Below are positions 37,960 to 50,600 of a stretch of 64,000 nt of DNA, piece after piece; position 1 is the stretch's first letter; each line of letters starts with the position of its first letter. The position numbers and the translations under genes are program-made. A model generated the notes under the pieces. The model was not told where the DNA came from. It saw only the letters and a list, made by a program, of their open reading frames with translations, and did not search any database. The stretch lies in NCBI GenBank assembly GCA_037013685.1, contig CM072892.1, positions 3,100,001 to 3,164,000 on the forward strand, read 5' to 3'. Origin of the DNA: Acridotheres tristis (taxonomy: Eukaryota; Chordata; Aves; Passeriformes; Sturnidae).

Positions 37960-40900
37960 GCCTGCAAACTCCTCAGAGATTTTTCCCTCTGATGTTTTTC
38001 TCTCTACCATGGAACATGCAGCCAGTGGGGAACTTTGGGGTAATTCCAATTTTTAATCCCCTTCAGTTGTGTGGTCAAAAGGAGCTGTCTGGCTGCCCAA
38101 ATTGTGCTTTTCAATTTAACTGGAGCTGCATCCTGCCTCCACTCTGTGAGCCCATTTGTGAGTAGCTGCTGCTATCTGCAGATAAAGCTTTGCAGGGTGT
38201 TATCTGAGAGTGAAGCTGCTGTCAGGGGATGGAGCAGCTGAGTGCATCTGCCAGTCAGCAGCCCCACCATCCCCACCTCAGCTGAGCACACACACGTGCA
38301 GACAGGCACATGGCAGTGCATGCACACACACAGCGCCCCATAACCACAAACAAACAGCAGTAGATTTTAAAATCTACTTCCACAGATCTGCAAGCTGAAA
38401 TAAGTCAGAAATCTAAATACAAAACACCCAGGAACATACATAGGTACAATTTCCTAGACAACTATAGCACAAGTACAGAATGCAGACTTTTGGTTTCACT
38501 CCAGACAGATCTAACTGGTTTCTGATCTTGTTCTCATTAAAGAAAACTCTATCAGCTTTCCTCCAGCACTTCCTTGGAAATGTGAAATGGTAAACATTGC
38601 TCCATCTGAGAAACTGCCCCGGTAGATTCCATGCACAAACACCTCGTCAATGTCAACAAACCAACACTTGAACTGAAAGGTACTGTCATGCTGACCCTCC
38701 TTCTTCTATTTGCACCTTTTATAAAAACACAATTAATCCAAACCACACATAGCATGTGACAAGCATAACTCCACAATATTGTTATGTATGAATGGGCAAA
38801 TCAGAACATTTAACACGTTTTTCCATCTTTCTAGAACAGCTTTATCCCGGGATGATAATACACTAATGCAAAACATTTATCACTGAAGAATTAATTGGAG
38901 CAATGGACAATATTTCCATCTCCAGGAAATTCAGCTCCTGAATTCCTGAATTGCCACACCAGAACCACTTAACACACTGATGAGGATTTATAACTTAAAG
39001 GCACTGATTTCTTGGGGGGAAAGGCTAAGAAAGCAGTACCTCCATCCCTAGCCAGTGTTACCTAACAGAGCATTCATTACCCATGGTAGTAATTCCACTG
39101 GGGTTAATGGGACTAATCAGTAGAATGGTTCAGGTGAAGGAGAAATAGACTCCAAATTAACACAGGGAGAAAATAAGCCAAAGAATAATAATGCACATAA
39201 ATAATAAAACTCTTCCAGGTACTTCTGTCCTATAGGTCTGTTTAGCAGAGTTAATGGAATAACAAATAAGTGATATAACATTACCCACCCATTACACTGC
39301 CACTTGACAAACAGCACAGCCATGAACTTTACTTGGCATAACGTGGGATATAAATGGGGTACTGTTGCTTAATCATTCCCCATGATGTTTATAGGAGGGA
39401 AATAAGATCTCAGTATAACTAGAGGCCACAGGAGGGACACTTTAAAGGCTGCACTGCCATGTGTGTCAATACCAAGGGCTCAGCAACATCTGGCTTAATT
39501 CATTTTTTAGCTGTTTGCTAACTGGAGACCAGGTGTTATTTCCTCTTTGAGATGGGAAATGCCTTTAATTGCTGCCAGTGTATCTCCCTCGTGCCAAATG
39601 GGCACTCAGCAGACCCTGTGAAAACCAGTGGAGCTGTGGGAGAAGCTGGGGCTGGGCTCTGCCCACGGTGCCTCTGCAGACCACAGGCCCTTGGAACAGA
39701 AGCTGTGTCTGACTGTGCTCTTAGTCTGACAGAGCTTGAGCCCGTGCAAGGCTTCTCAGTGTTTTTGAAACAGAAATGTAGGAGATGTCTAATTCCAAAA
39801 TCCCTACTCTCCTCTGAACAAAGGAAGTGTATCTCTTCAGCACGATGTTTTCCAAAATTTCTTCCAGAACAAGTTACAGCCTTTAAGGGACTCTACCCAG
39901 CAATCCTTTTTAGAAAGGCAGTTTTTAAAAACAATCACCTGTTGCTACAGTCTTTTGGGGAGACCTTTTGACCAGTTGGACTGAGTTTGTCTTCCAAAAC
40001 TCAGTTAAACATTAGCAAAGCTGCTCATGAATAATTTTTCATAAGAAGCTTTTCTTTCACATCCATGTTTGGCAGAAAGCAGAAACAATTTGAGGCTGTT
40101 AGAGAAAAATCAAACTTGCCTCAGATGATCTGTATCCCCAAACAAGTTTAGAGCACAGCTGCAGATAGGTTATGGAGATATGAGCTTTGTGCACTCACAC
40201 AAACATCAAACCACATTACTGGCCACAGGAACATGCCAGAAAAGTTCATTTGAAAATCATTATGCATTCATTTCTACAAGTAACACCTTGTGGTCCCTGC
40301 TGTGAGCGTGGTTGTGCTGCAGCTATTTCCTTTTATGTCAGAAATGTTTTTTGGAAGTTTGGCATGAGAAACATACTAATACTTTTGTTAAGAAAAATTT
40401 CTGGTTCCGCAGCAGGTCCTTAAGAACAGCAGTGTAACACAAGAATTCAGATTTTTATCATTTGTAATTTCAGCTTTGCCTTACATCAGAATAAAATTCC
40501 TTCAAAGCTAATTTCAGTCCAGTCCCAAGAGAGCATTTGTCCATATCATCAAAACAGGGATTTTATTTAACACGATTACATGCACATGCTGGTGCAGTCA
40601 GATGCCTGACTGGAATAGCAGAGTTAAGACAGGTCAGGATGAAGGTGCACTGGTGGAGCTTGGCAGGGAACCTGCTTTTAGTGTTTCTGGCTCTAGCTGA
40701 GAACATCAGTTTCTCGTTGGTGAGTTCTGAAAACAAAATTCTTTCCAAAGAAAAAAAGAAATAAATCCCTTCACAAAATCTACTTTGGGCAATTGTGTAT
40801 TGGTGTCATAACTTAAAATCAACAAACCATACAAAGGAGGTGAATCAAAGTTAAACACATCTGTGGACATGACATTCTTTGATTCTGTTTCTTACACCCA

Positions 40901-43485
40901 CTTTTGAAAGCAGGCTTCTGATGCATCAGGCTCAGCTGGCAGAGGCATTTTATTCAAGTTCTCCCAGCCGGTGCTCCTGCACAGGTATTAAATCCCTCTG
41001 GGGAATGCAGGCACAGAGGTAATAAACATATTCGTTTCATTACAACATCTTAAAAAATGTAAAAATTCTAAAAAACCAACTGTAAGCTGACCTGCAGCCA
41101 AAGTACACATTAATTATACAGCTTAAGTCAGGCGGATGCTCAAGGAAAAGAGATATAATGTTACACCCAGCTGGATACTTTGTAGTTAGCACAAATGTAA
41201 TATAAAGCGTACCAGAGTTTGTCAAGTGTCTGTCTGGATTTTCAGTTTTCATTAGTACTATAATTAAAACCACATTTTCAGCTATATTACCTATAACAAG
41301 AAAGGAATGAGAAATGAGGTTGTCAAGGTCAGTCTCTTTCTGCTCTTTATCCTGAGTATCTGCAGGCCACAAGCTGTTGAATTTGGTGTAAACCAGAGTA
41401 ATAGGATGGAATGCCACGTTACAACCAAACCTTTGTGGTTGCAAAGACAAACTGATGAGGTCACTTCCTTTTAATCACCAACGGAGGGTATTTATCAACA
41501 GCCACATAAGTCAGGGGGACAGCGAGGCAGATGACAGACAGACTGACAGATATATGGAAATACAAACACCCCAAATGCAGATACCACACAGCTGATGCAC
41601 AGAACGTTCCTTTGCAGAGAGCTGCACTTGATCTTGTGCTGTCACAGTCCTTCTCTTCTACAAAAAGCACACAAATGCTTTCTATGCCATTTCTATGGCT
41701 TGTCACAGAGGGCACAGCAAAGATTTGGAAAATAGGAACAATGGATGACTTGCACAAGAACAAGCTCAGAAGATTTAGACCCAGATTCATATTTTTAAAA
41801 CTTTCAGAGAATTCACAGTTTTGCTTAAAGCTCTTAAGGCAAAGTGAGCAGGTAGCAGAGAGCAGAATTCCCAGGAGAGGGACATAGTGTTACAGTCATT
41901 ATAGTGGATGCCTTAATTAGAGATTGGTGGTGAAAAGCAGCACAGCTTCATTAAACTAGCAGAGCTCAACATTTACCAAGGATCTGGCCCATAAATTCCA
42001 GTACCAAAAATGCAATTTTTTTTCATATTCAAGTGCAAGTACTTGAGGCAACCAAGGCACCAGTGAATGCAAACGGAATTCCCTAGCTCTGGTCTAGAAG
42101 GTAAATATGGGTTTAGCTTTCATGAAACTCAGGGGAAAAAAAATTTTAAAAAGCAAAGCAGCTGATCAGTAATGTTAAATTTAAACGACAGCTTACTTGT
42201 GATACTAAAAGGGGATTTTAGCTTCATTAAAAAAACAAAAACTAACTACTAAGAAGGAGATGAGTGAACTATTACAACACTGAAAGACTTAAAAACGATA
42301 CCCCAGGAGATAACATTCTGAGAATAAAGTGAAAGAGCTCATATAAAATACAAAAGGTGTGTTGTAAAGAAGGATCAGAAGGGCAGACTTTGAGCTTCAT
42401 CCAGTCATAAATCAAAAGCTTGTTCTCCATCATTCTTGTCTATGAGGTCAGCTTTGATTCCCAAGCTACAATTCCCAAAGGATGGAGGTATTTCTATTGG
42501 CAAGTATGTGTCTTTCTTCCCCCAGGCTGGCTCTGCCAGCCCTGCTGTCACCATGGACTGTCATTATCTCAATCTCTTTACTGCCCAGGATTGTTCCATC
42601 CTGGAGCCATAGGGAACTATCACAGGGCTGCGAGAGGAAAACCCATTCAGAAGACTGAGGGCATTTGCAACAGATTAATTGACAAAGAAGTTTATCAAGC
42701 CAGGCCATCTGCAATAGTTCAGTGATTCTCCTTCACAGGGACCAAATGCTTTAGCACTCCAGGTGACATGTCAGGGACACAAACTGTTACACAAAATAAA
42801 AGTATTAAAAAACAGTTTAAAAACTCTACCACCAAAGAATATAATATCAAATCTCTACCCAGTCACGTGCTTCATATCTTTCGTGTTTGAGTAACTGAAG
42901 CAATAATCTTTGAGCTTTAGCTCAGGCAGACTGTCCACACTGATAAGAACAGTCTGTGTGAACAGGGCTCCCCACCTGAGCACTGGAACACCTCGATTTG
43001 CACTCAGGCATCTCCACGTGCACGGATGAAAGGCAGACACTTCCCACACTGAAATAAACACAAAATACATTTAGTATGTTGTTTCCTCAGCCTTCATGTA
43101 ACATACTAAACTCGGTAATTTTTTTCTTAAATCGAAAAAAAATAATAATTTCAAAAGAATTCTTGAATATTACTCAACACAGCAGACTTTTTCAGTGAGT
43201 TCTATTATTTGCTCCATTAGTATCATACTGGTTTACTTCAATAATTCTCACTTACTATAGAGCAACGTCGCTGTGTGGTGCAAAACCTGAGAGTTACTGC
43301 GAGTATCTCTAACAGAGATAACATTTACACAGAATAATACAGACATCCGATCCCGTATGTTTCTAGAGATAAAAACCTTCATTCTTTTGACAACAATTCG
43401 TAAAGGAAAGGCTTCGATTTGGGTAAAACCTAAATTTTTAATACAAGATCGCCCTCTACTGTTTAGGAGAGAGGAAAACGAGTGA
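37960..43485. other. Intergenic, no gene seen
   Basis: Mostly AT-rich. A 139-codon frame at 39,552-39,971 and minus frames at 41,040-41,790 show no known domain. The end (43,250-43,485) is unusually CpG-rich. Confidence 0.55.
43450..43462 (-). promoter_or_regulatory. Candidate CTCF site beside a CpG-rich patch
   Basis: CGCCCTCTACTGT matches the reversed CTCF core except the final base. It sits at the edge of an unusually CpG-rich 250-bp patch, directly before a CR1 fragment. Confidence 0.35.
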
Positions 43486-43816
43486 GGATCGCGGATATTG
43501 TGTGGGCTGGAAGGGACATTAAAGCTCATCTCATCCCACCCCCTGCCATGGCAGGGACACCTTCCACTGTCCCAGGTTGCTCCCAGCCCTGTCCAGCCTG
43601 GCCTGGGACACTGCCAGGGATCCAGGGGCAGCCACAGCTTCTCTGGGAATTCCATCACAGGACCTCCCCATCCTCGCAGCCCAGGATTTCCTCCCAATAT
43701 CCCACTTAAATCTGCCCTCTGCCAGTGGGAAGCCATTCCTCCTTGTCCTGTCACTCCAAGCTTTTGGACAAAGTCCATCCTCAAATTTCTTGCAGGTTCT
43801 CTTCAGGTACTGGAAT
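43486..43816 (-). mobile_element. CR1 fragment (3' end, about 330 bp)
   Basis: Includes ggctggaagggacattaaag, ccccctgccatggcagggac and the cccaatatcccacttaaatc region, ending in the gttctcttcaggtactgga segment. Confidence 0.9.
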
Positions 43817-46814
43817 TACTGATTTTTACTTGTATTCTGGTAGGGCTCACACAGGCAAGTTATAATCAAACCAAACTGTACTAAAAACTAAGTTACAAGT
43901 ATTTTCAGTGCTTTTTTTTTTCGTGTCAGGCAATTTCAGTCTGAAATACAAAAGAAATTGTATGTACAGCAGAGAAAATTTTCTTTTCAAATAATTAATT
44001 AAAACAGATTCAAGTGGCTGAAGGACCAATTCATAGAAACTTCCCAAATCATGCTTGCCATTCTAGAAGTTTGTTTTCTGTCTCAAGTTACAACTGTTCC
44101 TCCAAACATTACACAATTTTATTTCACATAACAAGAACTTTCCATTCATATGCTCCTTGTCAGATGGTGACAATGTAGGGATTTCATTTTCTACAAACAT
44201 ACAATTGAAAGGGAAGGGGAGGAAAAAAGAGAAGATACTTGAAAATCTTGAAATTCTGTTCCACCTGTTATTTTTTACCCTCCATAAACAACAACCTGGA
44301 AATGATTCCTTGTGGGATGTTGTGGTGATATGACTGGTGGAGGGCTCCCAAATAGACCTGGGACACCACATGAATTAATTAGGCTTACTAAAACTTCCAG
44401 AAACTGAGATATGAAATGAGAAGTGACATGTCTTTAACATCACAGATTATTTCCTGGAGTTATCAGTCATCAATGTTCTTCAAATTATTTTGATGATTTG
44501 GACATTTCAGGTGTGATTTTATCTCCTTGCAGGGAAAGATCACATCTCTAGAGCTCGTTTATCCAAGGTTTATCTTTACCTAAGAGGATGTACCTTCAAT
44601 CTCCTCCACTCCTGGTTTCACACCACTTCCCTGGCTGTCTCTGCCACACATTCACATTCATTCCAAGCTTTTACCTGATTATTTATTTATTTTGTCCACG
44701 AAACCTGAGTGCTGAATGGCAGAGAGAAGATGCCACAAGTGCAGCATTCCACTGTCCCCAGGGATGAGGGCTCTTCCCATCACCCAGGGACAGCAAAACC
44801 AGGCAAGGCTTAGCTGTACTCGTCTGGCAATTGGAATTTTAACACTCCACTGCTATGAAAAGTTATGAACTTGGGATATAAAACTCTTCACTTTGCTTGG
44901 TGCAGGCAGACAAAAGAGCCAGGTGTACCCAGAGGAATATCTGACTGCAGTTCCTGGCCCAGCCAATTATCTAAGAGCCCAATTAAAATTCTGATTAAAT
45001 AATACCTTTCACCAATTAAATCTTCCAAATTACATATTTCTGAGACTGTTTTTATCCACTTCCCACAGGCCCTCAAATGAACTGACAAAGACTTCCAGAA
45101 TGTAAAGCCTTGATGTTGATGCTCTCCTTTTTATCCAGCAAAAGGGCACTTTTTGGCAGAAAATTAATCTTTTTACACAATACACAACAAACAACCTTTA
45201 GGACATCCCAATTTGATGTGCTAGGCAACAGCTCAATTTAAGAAATAAACAGACCACCCTGATAGGTAATCAGCTAATAAACACAATATTTGTCATTTAA
45301 TTCTGGAAGATGCCAAGGGCAATAAGGAAACTCACAGGACTCCCCCAAGTCTGGATTTGGGGTGTTTTTTTCCCAACCTTTTTCCTGTATCTAGTTTAAA
45401 TTTCACACTTACTATCCCTATTTATTTCTGCCACAGCTGCTGTCACCATTTTAGATCCCGTCCAATATCATTATGATTTCCACTACATGAAGGCACCCAA
45501 ATTCCTGACAATTCTTTTGATCTTTTCGATGAACGACCAGGAGCATTACCATTGCTCCTCTTTTTATGTTTATTTATATTTTATTTATTTTAATATTTCT
45601 TTATCAGCCTCACGCTGCTGCTTCCATAAAGCTGCAATCCCCAGAGTTCAAATCTGCAATAACGTTCTCCTGAATAGGCAAAAATCAATCACAGTGGGAA
45701 AACAAAATACAGCAAATTTCACATTTTGATCGGAGTACAAGTGTTTCACATAATATCTAACGGCACCACAGCTAAAAATAAAAGCAAACAACCTGTTCTC
45801 TTGTGCCTTTCCTGAGTTATTAAAATCATGTTTGCAGCTACAGTGACTGGGTGTCCTCACGTTGCCTCAATCCTTAGGATGCATTTCTTCCTATAGTTCA
45901 TCACAGTCTGCAACATCTGGATTGTCTTAATTCCCCATTATGCTCAATAATGTAATTTTTGTACCTCTGCTATCATATTCTGAGTTTTAATAAACTTGTC
46001 TTCTCCTTGATCCTCTCATCATCTGTTTCTTTATTCCCTGAACTCATCCTAAATCCTGCCATTTCAAGCAATTTGCTCCTACAATCCTTCTCAGGCAGGT
46101 TTCAATAAAACTTCCAGCTGTGGAACCAAAGTTACTAATGTAGGACTAAAATTTCAAATCTCCACACCCGGAGATCTTGCACTGGTCCTACTGGGAATCC
46201 CACCAAACCACTTGTGTCCAGCCATTCCTTTGACTTGGAACATCTTTGGAAGTCTCTATGGAATTATTCTCTAAACTGATGCCAAAACTTGCTGTTTGTG
46301 CCTGGATCCTTCACAACGTAGCTCTATGTGTGTGTCTAAACACTGGCTGTAGAAATGCCTTAATACAATTTTAAAAACCAAAATCCCACGTTGTTAATGT
46401 ATGTATTTCTTCTTCTTGATCAATGGCCAGAGTTACTCACAGAATAAACCAGAAATTCTGCAAAAAGAGAACTCCTGGAATGCCCTAAGCACAGGCAACA
46501 GCCCAGTTCTTAAAAAGAGGGAACCAAAATTATTTTTTCCTCCCTGGAGCGATCCTTCATGCTAGTTACAGTCAGATAAAAACTCCATGTAAAAAACTAT
46601 TTTTTACAGCACGATTGAAAGCAGTACCATGACAAGAATATTTGACTTCAACTTCATGGCTTAAAAGAGTAGAAATGGCTCATTTTCTGCTGCTAGAAAA
46701 TCCTATGGTCTGCACATTGAACTGACCACCCAAAATCTCCACAGGGCACCCACTCAAGATCATCCCTGCTGTTGCATAGTCTGAGTGAAGGCTCACATCC
46801 ATCCCCATGTTTTA
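43817..46814. other. Intergenic, no gene seen
   Basis: AT-rich, with one T/A low-complexity tract. Nothing else recognised. Confidence 0.6.
45558..45606. repeat. T/A-rich low-complexity tract
   Basis: Irregular TTTAT units, e.g. tttatttatattttattta. Confidence 0.6.
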
Positions 46815-47082
46815 TCATGGAATCACGGAATGTTTTGGGTTTAAACGGAATTTAAAGCCCATCTAGTTCCACCCTCTGCCATCAGCGGGCACCTTCCACT
46901 AGACCAGGCTGCTCCAAGCCCTGTCCGAGCCGGTCTTAGAACATTGCCAGGAATGGGGCAGCCATTGATCCTCTGGGCAAACTGTGCCAGGGCCTCACCA
47001 CCCTCACAGGGAAGAGTTCTCTTGCCAATATCCTGCCATATATCTTTGTGAATTCATTCCCCCTTGCCCTATCACTTTCAAG
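46815..47082 (-). mobile_element. CR1 fragment just upstream of CDKN3 promoter
   Basis: Starts atcatggaatcacggaatg, then the ccttccactagaccaggctg and gggcctcaccaccctcacag segments. It ends about 70 bp before the CpG island. Confidence 0.9.
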
Positions 47083-47232
47083 AACCACCGCGGGTACCAG
47101 GAATAGTAATAGTTATGAACACACCCCCAAATGGGATTTAAAATGGAATTAGGGGAGGGGAATCCACCCCGGACCCCTCACGGAGCCCCGCCCCCGGCGC
47201 TCGAGCCCGCCCCTTCCCAGCCTCGTGGTCAC

Positions 47233-47438
47233 CCAATCAGCGCAGCGATCACCACATATATTTGCATATTAAAGCCCGCCCCTCTCGCTGCTCACCAATC
47301 AGAGCGCTCCTCTCATGAATCCGGGGGAAGGCCTGCTTGTCATTCCACGCACACGCTGAGCCGCAGCTTCCCATTGGGCGACGGGGCGGTGGGCGGGGCC
47401 AATTTGAACGGGCGGTGGCGGTGGCGGCGAGCGGCGCC
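47233..47438 (+). promoter_or_regulatory. CDKN3: CDKN3 core promoter (CCAAT boxes, octamer, GC boxes, CHR)
   Basis: TATA-less and GC-rich. CCAAT boxes (NF-Y) occur at 47233-47237 and 47295-47299, with an inverted one (ATTGG) at 47373-47377. An ATTTGCAT octamer (POU factor site) lies at 47260-47267, and GC boxes (GGGGCGG, GGGCGGGG) at about 47383-47398. TTTGAA sits 30 bp before the start codon. NF-Y boxes plus a CHR are the known layout of late-cell-cycle genes repressed by DREAM and activated by B-MYB-MuvB/FOXM1, which fits CDKN3. Occupancy is inferred from motifs only. Confidence 0.75.
47391..47408 (+). promoter_or_regulatory. CDKN3: CDE/CHR-like cell-cycle element
   Basis: GGGCGGGG, CCAA, then TTTGAA. 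The hexamer TTTGAA is the canonical CHR bound by LIN54 of MuvB. A G/C-rich CDE-like block ends four bases before it, as in known tandem CDE/CHR sites. A CCAAT pentamer overlaps the junction. Confidence 0.7.
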
Positions 47439-47626
47439 ATGGTGAAACCGCTGAGGGACCGGGATCGGGACCCGGACCGGGACCCGGACCCCGATGGCAC
47501 CGAGGGTCCCGGCCCCATGATGAGCCCCCCGCTCTCCCCGCAGCTCGCTGCGGCGCCAGCCGACGGCTTCGCCTCCTCAGACGATGAGGCCGCCGAGGAG
47601 GACTCGACCCCGCTCCACATCTCCTG
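47439..47626 (+). CDS. CDKN3: CDKN3 coding exon 1
   Basis: Encodes residues 1-62 and two bases of Trp63. It begins with an Arg/Asp/Pro-rich run built from GGGACC-type hexamers, then an acidic SSDDEAAEED stretch and TPLHIS. The donor is TG|GTGAGG (phase 2). The acidic part and TPxHISW match the human protein; the Arg/Asp/Pro run has no counterpart there that I recall. Confidence 0.9.
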
Positions 47627-50600
47627 GTGAGGCGACACCCGCGGGATCCTTTCCCTGAGGAAATTGAATTCAATCCCTATCCTGAGACACAAGAGGGTTT
47701 TCTCTTCTCAAGGGAAACCGAGCCGGGCTCTGGTGACCGTCCGGGCTGGGGAGCTGTCAGTGCATGTGGCTGGGGAGGGGATGGAAGGGGCCTCTGGAGA
47801 CCAGCTCGTCCAACCCCCCTGCCCAAGACAGGAACAAAATTATCTTTAAGGTCCTCTCCAACCCAAACCTTTTGTCACCCTCAAAGTAACATTTTTTCCT
47901 CTCATTCACTTCCCATGTTTCATTTTGTGTTTGTTGCTCCTCATCCTCCCACCAGACACTGGTGAAAGGGTCTGGCACTACCTTCTTGACACACCCTCTA
48001 AAGATACTCATATATCTAAAAAATTGAAATCTTCCCTTCTGATTTTATTTATTTTTATTTTCTGATAGGTTGTCTTTGTCTCCTCTCTACTCTTCAGAGT
48101 TCCTGGGATTATGTTCCCTTCCAGGTAAAGCGTTCACTGAAATTTGCAGGCCTATTTGAAAGCTGAAGAAGGGTAATAGCTTGTACCCCAAAATTCTGTG
48201 TTGTGGGTGACTCCTTTTGTAATCTACCCCTGGAATAAGTGTTTTGGAAACACCAAAGCTAATCCAGAGAATCTCTTAATGCCAGATCACTTTTTTTAAA
48301 GTCATAAAAGTAAACATAAACTGTGACTTCTAACTACCAAAACTGCAGCCATGGTGAATCTCCACTCAACTCTTAAGTGATCTTTACTCAGCCCTTTTAT
48401 TTGTTGGGTGATTTTTTGTGTTTTGTGGGGAGATTTTATTGTGTATCCTGATTTAAAATACCCAAAACTTTTCACCTGGAAAACACAAAGCACCTTAAAG
48501 CCTTGGGCAGATTTCTTTCTTTAATCTTATTACATTACACTATTAAGCAGATAATGGTGTTTAAGCTGTCTTCTGCACCAGGGATCTATTTGCAAAAACA
48601 GGCAAATACAAGCACTGTGTTTAATTCAGAGTGTGGCTTTGATTTTTAGGGGGAGGCTTCCTGTGCTCTGTTCTGCTGCAGCTGCCATCCCATAAATGTC
48701 ACTTACCTGGAGTGGTAATTCTTGTTCATAACTTGTTTCAGGTTGCAGGTTTAAGGATATCAGAAGAAATCTTCAGAAAGATATAGGTGAGTCTTCTTTG
48801 TGTCAAGGGCAATTCCATGAATATTCCATGACTATGGAATAAATAGTCAGGATATTTCCAGGCAGGACCTGCACAGTACCCATGAGGCATCTTCAGAGCA
48901 GCTGGGATCAAGATGAATTACAAACTTGTAATCTTCCTTTTTCCCAGAGAAAAGTGAAATGGGGATAGAAAAGATGGAAGTAGGTAAAGATTTTAGTGCT
49001 GTAAGCACTAAAGAGCAGAGACTAATAGCAAATCCCCACAGTGTTTGGGTAAGTCAAGCTTAGGAAGGAACTCCTGGCTGTGAGGGTGGTCAGGCCCTGG
49101 CACAGAGGAGCTGTGGCTGCCCCTGGATCCCTGGAAGCGTTCCAGGCCAGCTTGGACAGGGCTTGGAGCAGCCTGGGATAGGGGAAGGTGTCCCTGCCCA
49201 TGGCAGGGGGTGGAACAAGATGGGCTTTAAGGTCCCTTGCAACCCAAACCATCCTGGGATTCTGTGATTTTAACTGGAGATGGGACAGAAACATATTTAA
49301 ATGGATAACAGGCTGTCCTGAGTGCTGATGTGTTCTCTAGTGAGACTTCTCTCAGGATTCCCTCTGAACTGAGAAAATTCCTCTCCTGGATTACCTGAAG
49401 GGAAATGTGGGAGAGACTCGGTGGAAGGAAAGAGTGCTCAAACCAAAATTACTCACTCCTATTGTCTTAGCCCCAAAGATTAAACAAGAGACTCAGGACC
49501 AAGGTGCTTATCTGTTTATCCTTAAGCTTGATAGGCTTTTGTTTATTTGCAAGTGTCTTAATCCGTTGGCAGGAGAACTAAAGAGCTGTGGGATCCAGGA
49601 TATCTTTGTGCTTTGTACCAGAGGAGAGCTCTCAAAATACCGAGTTCCAAACCTGATTGACAGCTACCAAGAGCACGGGATGTGTGTGCACCACTACCCC
49701 ATTCCTGATGGGAATGCTCCTGACATTGCCACCTGCTGCAAGATCCTGGAAGAGCTCAGAACCTGCCTGGAAAATAAGCAGAAAACAATGATACAGTAGG
49801 TTCTGGCTGCCTCTTTATAACCCCACATTCTTGTAAAGGATGCCGGCTTCTCTCCAGATGTATGAGCAGGGGAAATAGGATGGTGTTAAAAGGCAGTTAC
49901 ATTCTTTAGGGTTTGTTCATGCTGTGAAATCTGCTTGTTCCTCCTCCTGCAGCTATTTGGAGAGAATTCATCCTTTCAGAAGATCAGAATGTCCCATTTC
50001 AAGATTGGAATATCCCAGTTCACTTTGCTCTGTCCAGCAAGACTTTTAAAGTGTGTTTTGAGTGGCACCACAAGGCTCCTTGCTCCCAGCCTACCTGGAT
50101 GTCAGGTGTACAGAATGCGTTGGGAGCTAAAACACTTCTTTGTCAGAGGTTGTGACTGCCCCAGGCCAGGCTGGATGGAGCTTGGAGCAACCTGATCCAG
50201 TGGAAGGTGTCCCTGCCCATGGTAGGGGGTGGAATGAAGTGACTCTTAAGGTCCTTTCCAACCCAAACCACTCTATGAGTCCATAACATGCCCCTGGACT
50301 ATTCATCAGGGACTCAGTGGGTTCCAGCAGTGCAAAATTCACTCCTAATTTCCATTAATGGAATTTATTTAGCTGAGCTCAGAAGAGAGGGGAAGAGCTT
50401 TCCAAAGCCTGTGTTCCCTGAGTGATCCCACTGACAGACATCCACTGAGTCCTTGGTCTTCCTGCTGACACAGAATCCTGCTGCTCTCCTCTCAATCGTC
50501 CTCAAATCCTTGATCTGGAGTAGGATTTAAAGAAATTTGAGATTGTCCATCCCCCTGCTGTTTCCTGTCCTCCTGTGCCTTTGGGACTATTACCAGGAAT

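Larger units (their letters stand above)
47150..47640. other. CpG island over CDKN3 promoter and exon 1
   Basis: GC and CpG density rise sharply compared with the AT-rich, CpG-poor flanks, peaking around the start codon. Boundaries are by eye. It begins some 70 bp after a CR1 fragment ends. Confidence 0.75.

Noticed and set aside
39552..39971. 139-codon plus-strand frame starting MGNAFNCCQC
   Set aside because: The Cys-rich, myristoylation-like start looked interesting, but there is no splice context, no known family and a typical desert setting.
43248..43784. 178-codon minus-strand frame
   Set aside because: Two thirds of it is antisense-free CR1 sequence; no coding signature.
47337..47438. 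Upstream in-frame ATG for CDKN3
   Set aside because: It lies before the CHR and GC boxes, so probably outside the transcript. The residues do not resemble CDKN3.
47249..47692. 147- and 124-codon minus-strand frames opposite CDKN3 exon 1
   Set aside because: Shadow of the CpG-rich exon; low-complexity Ser/Arg/Pro content and no homology.
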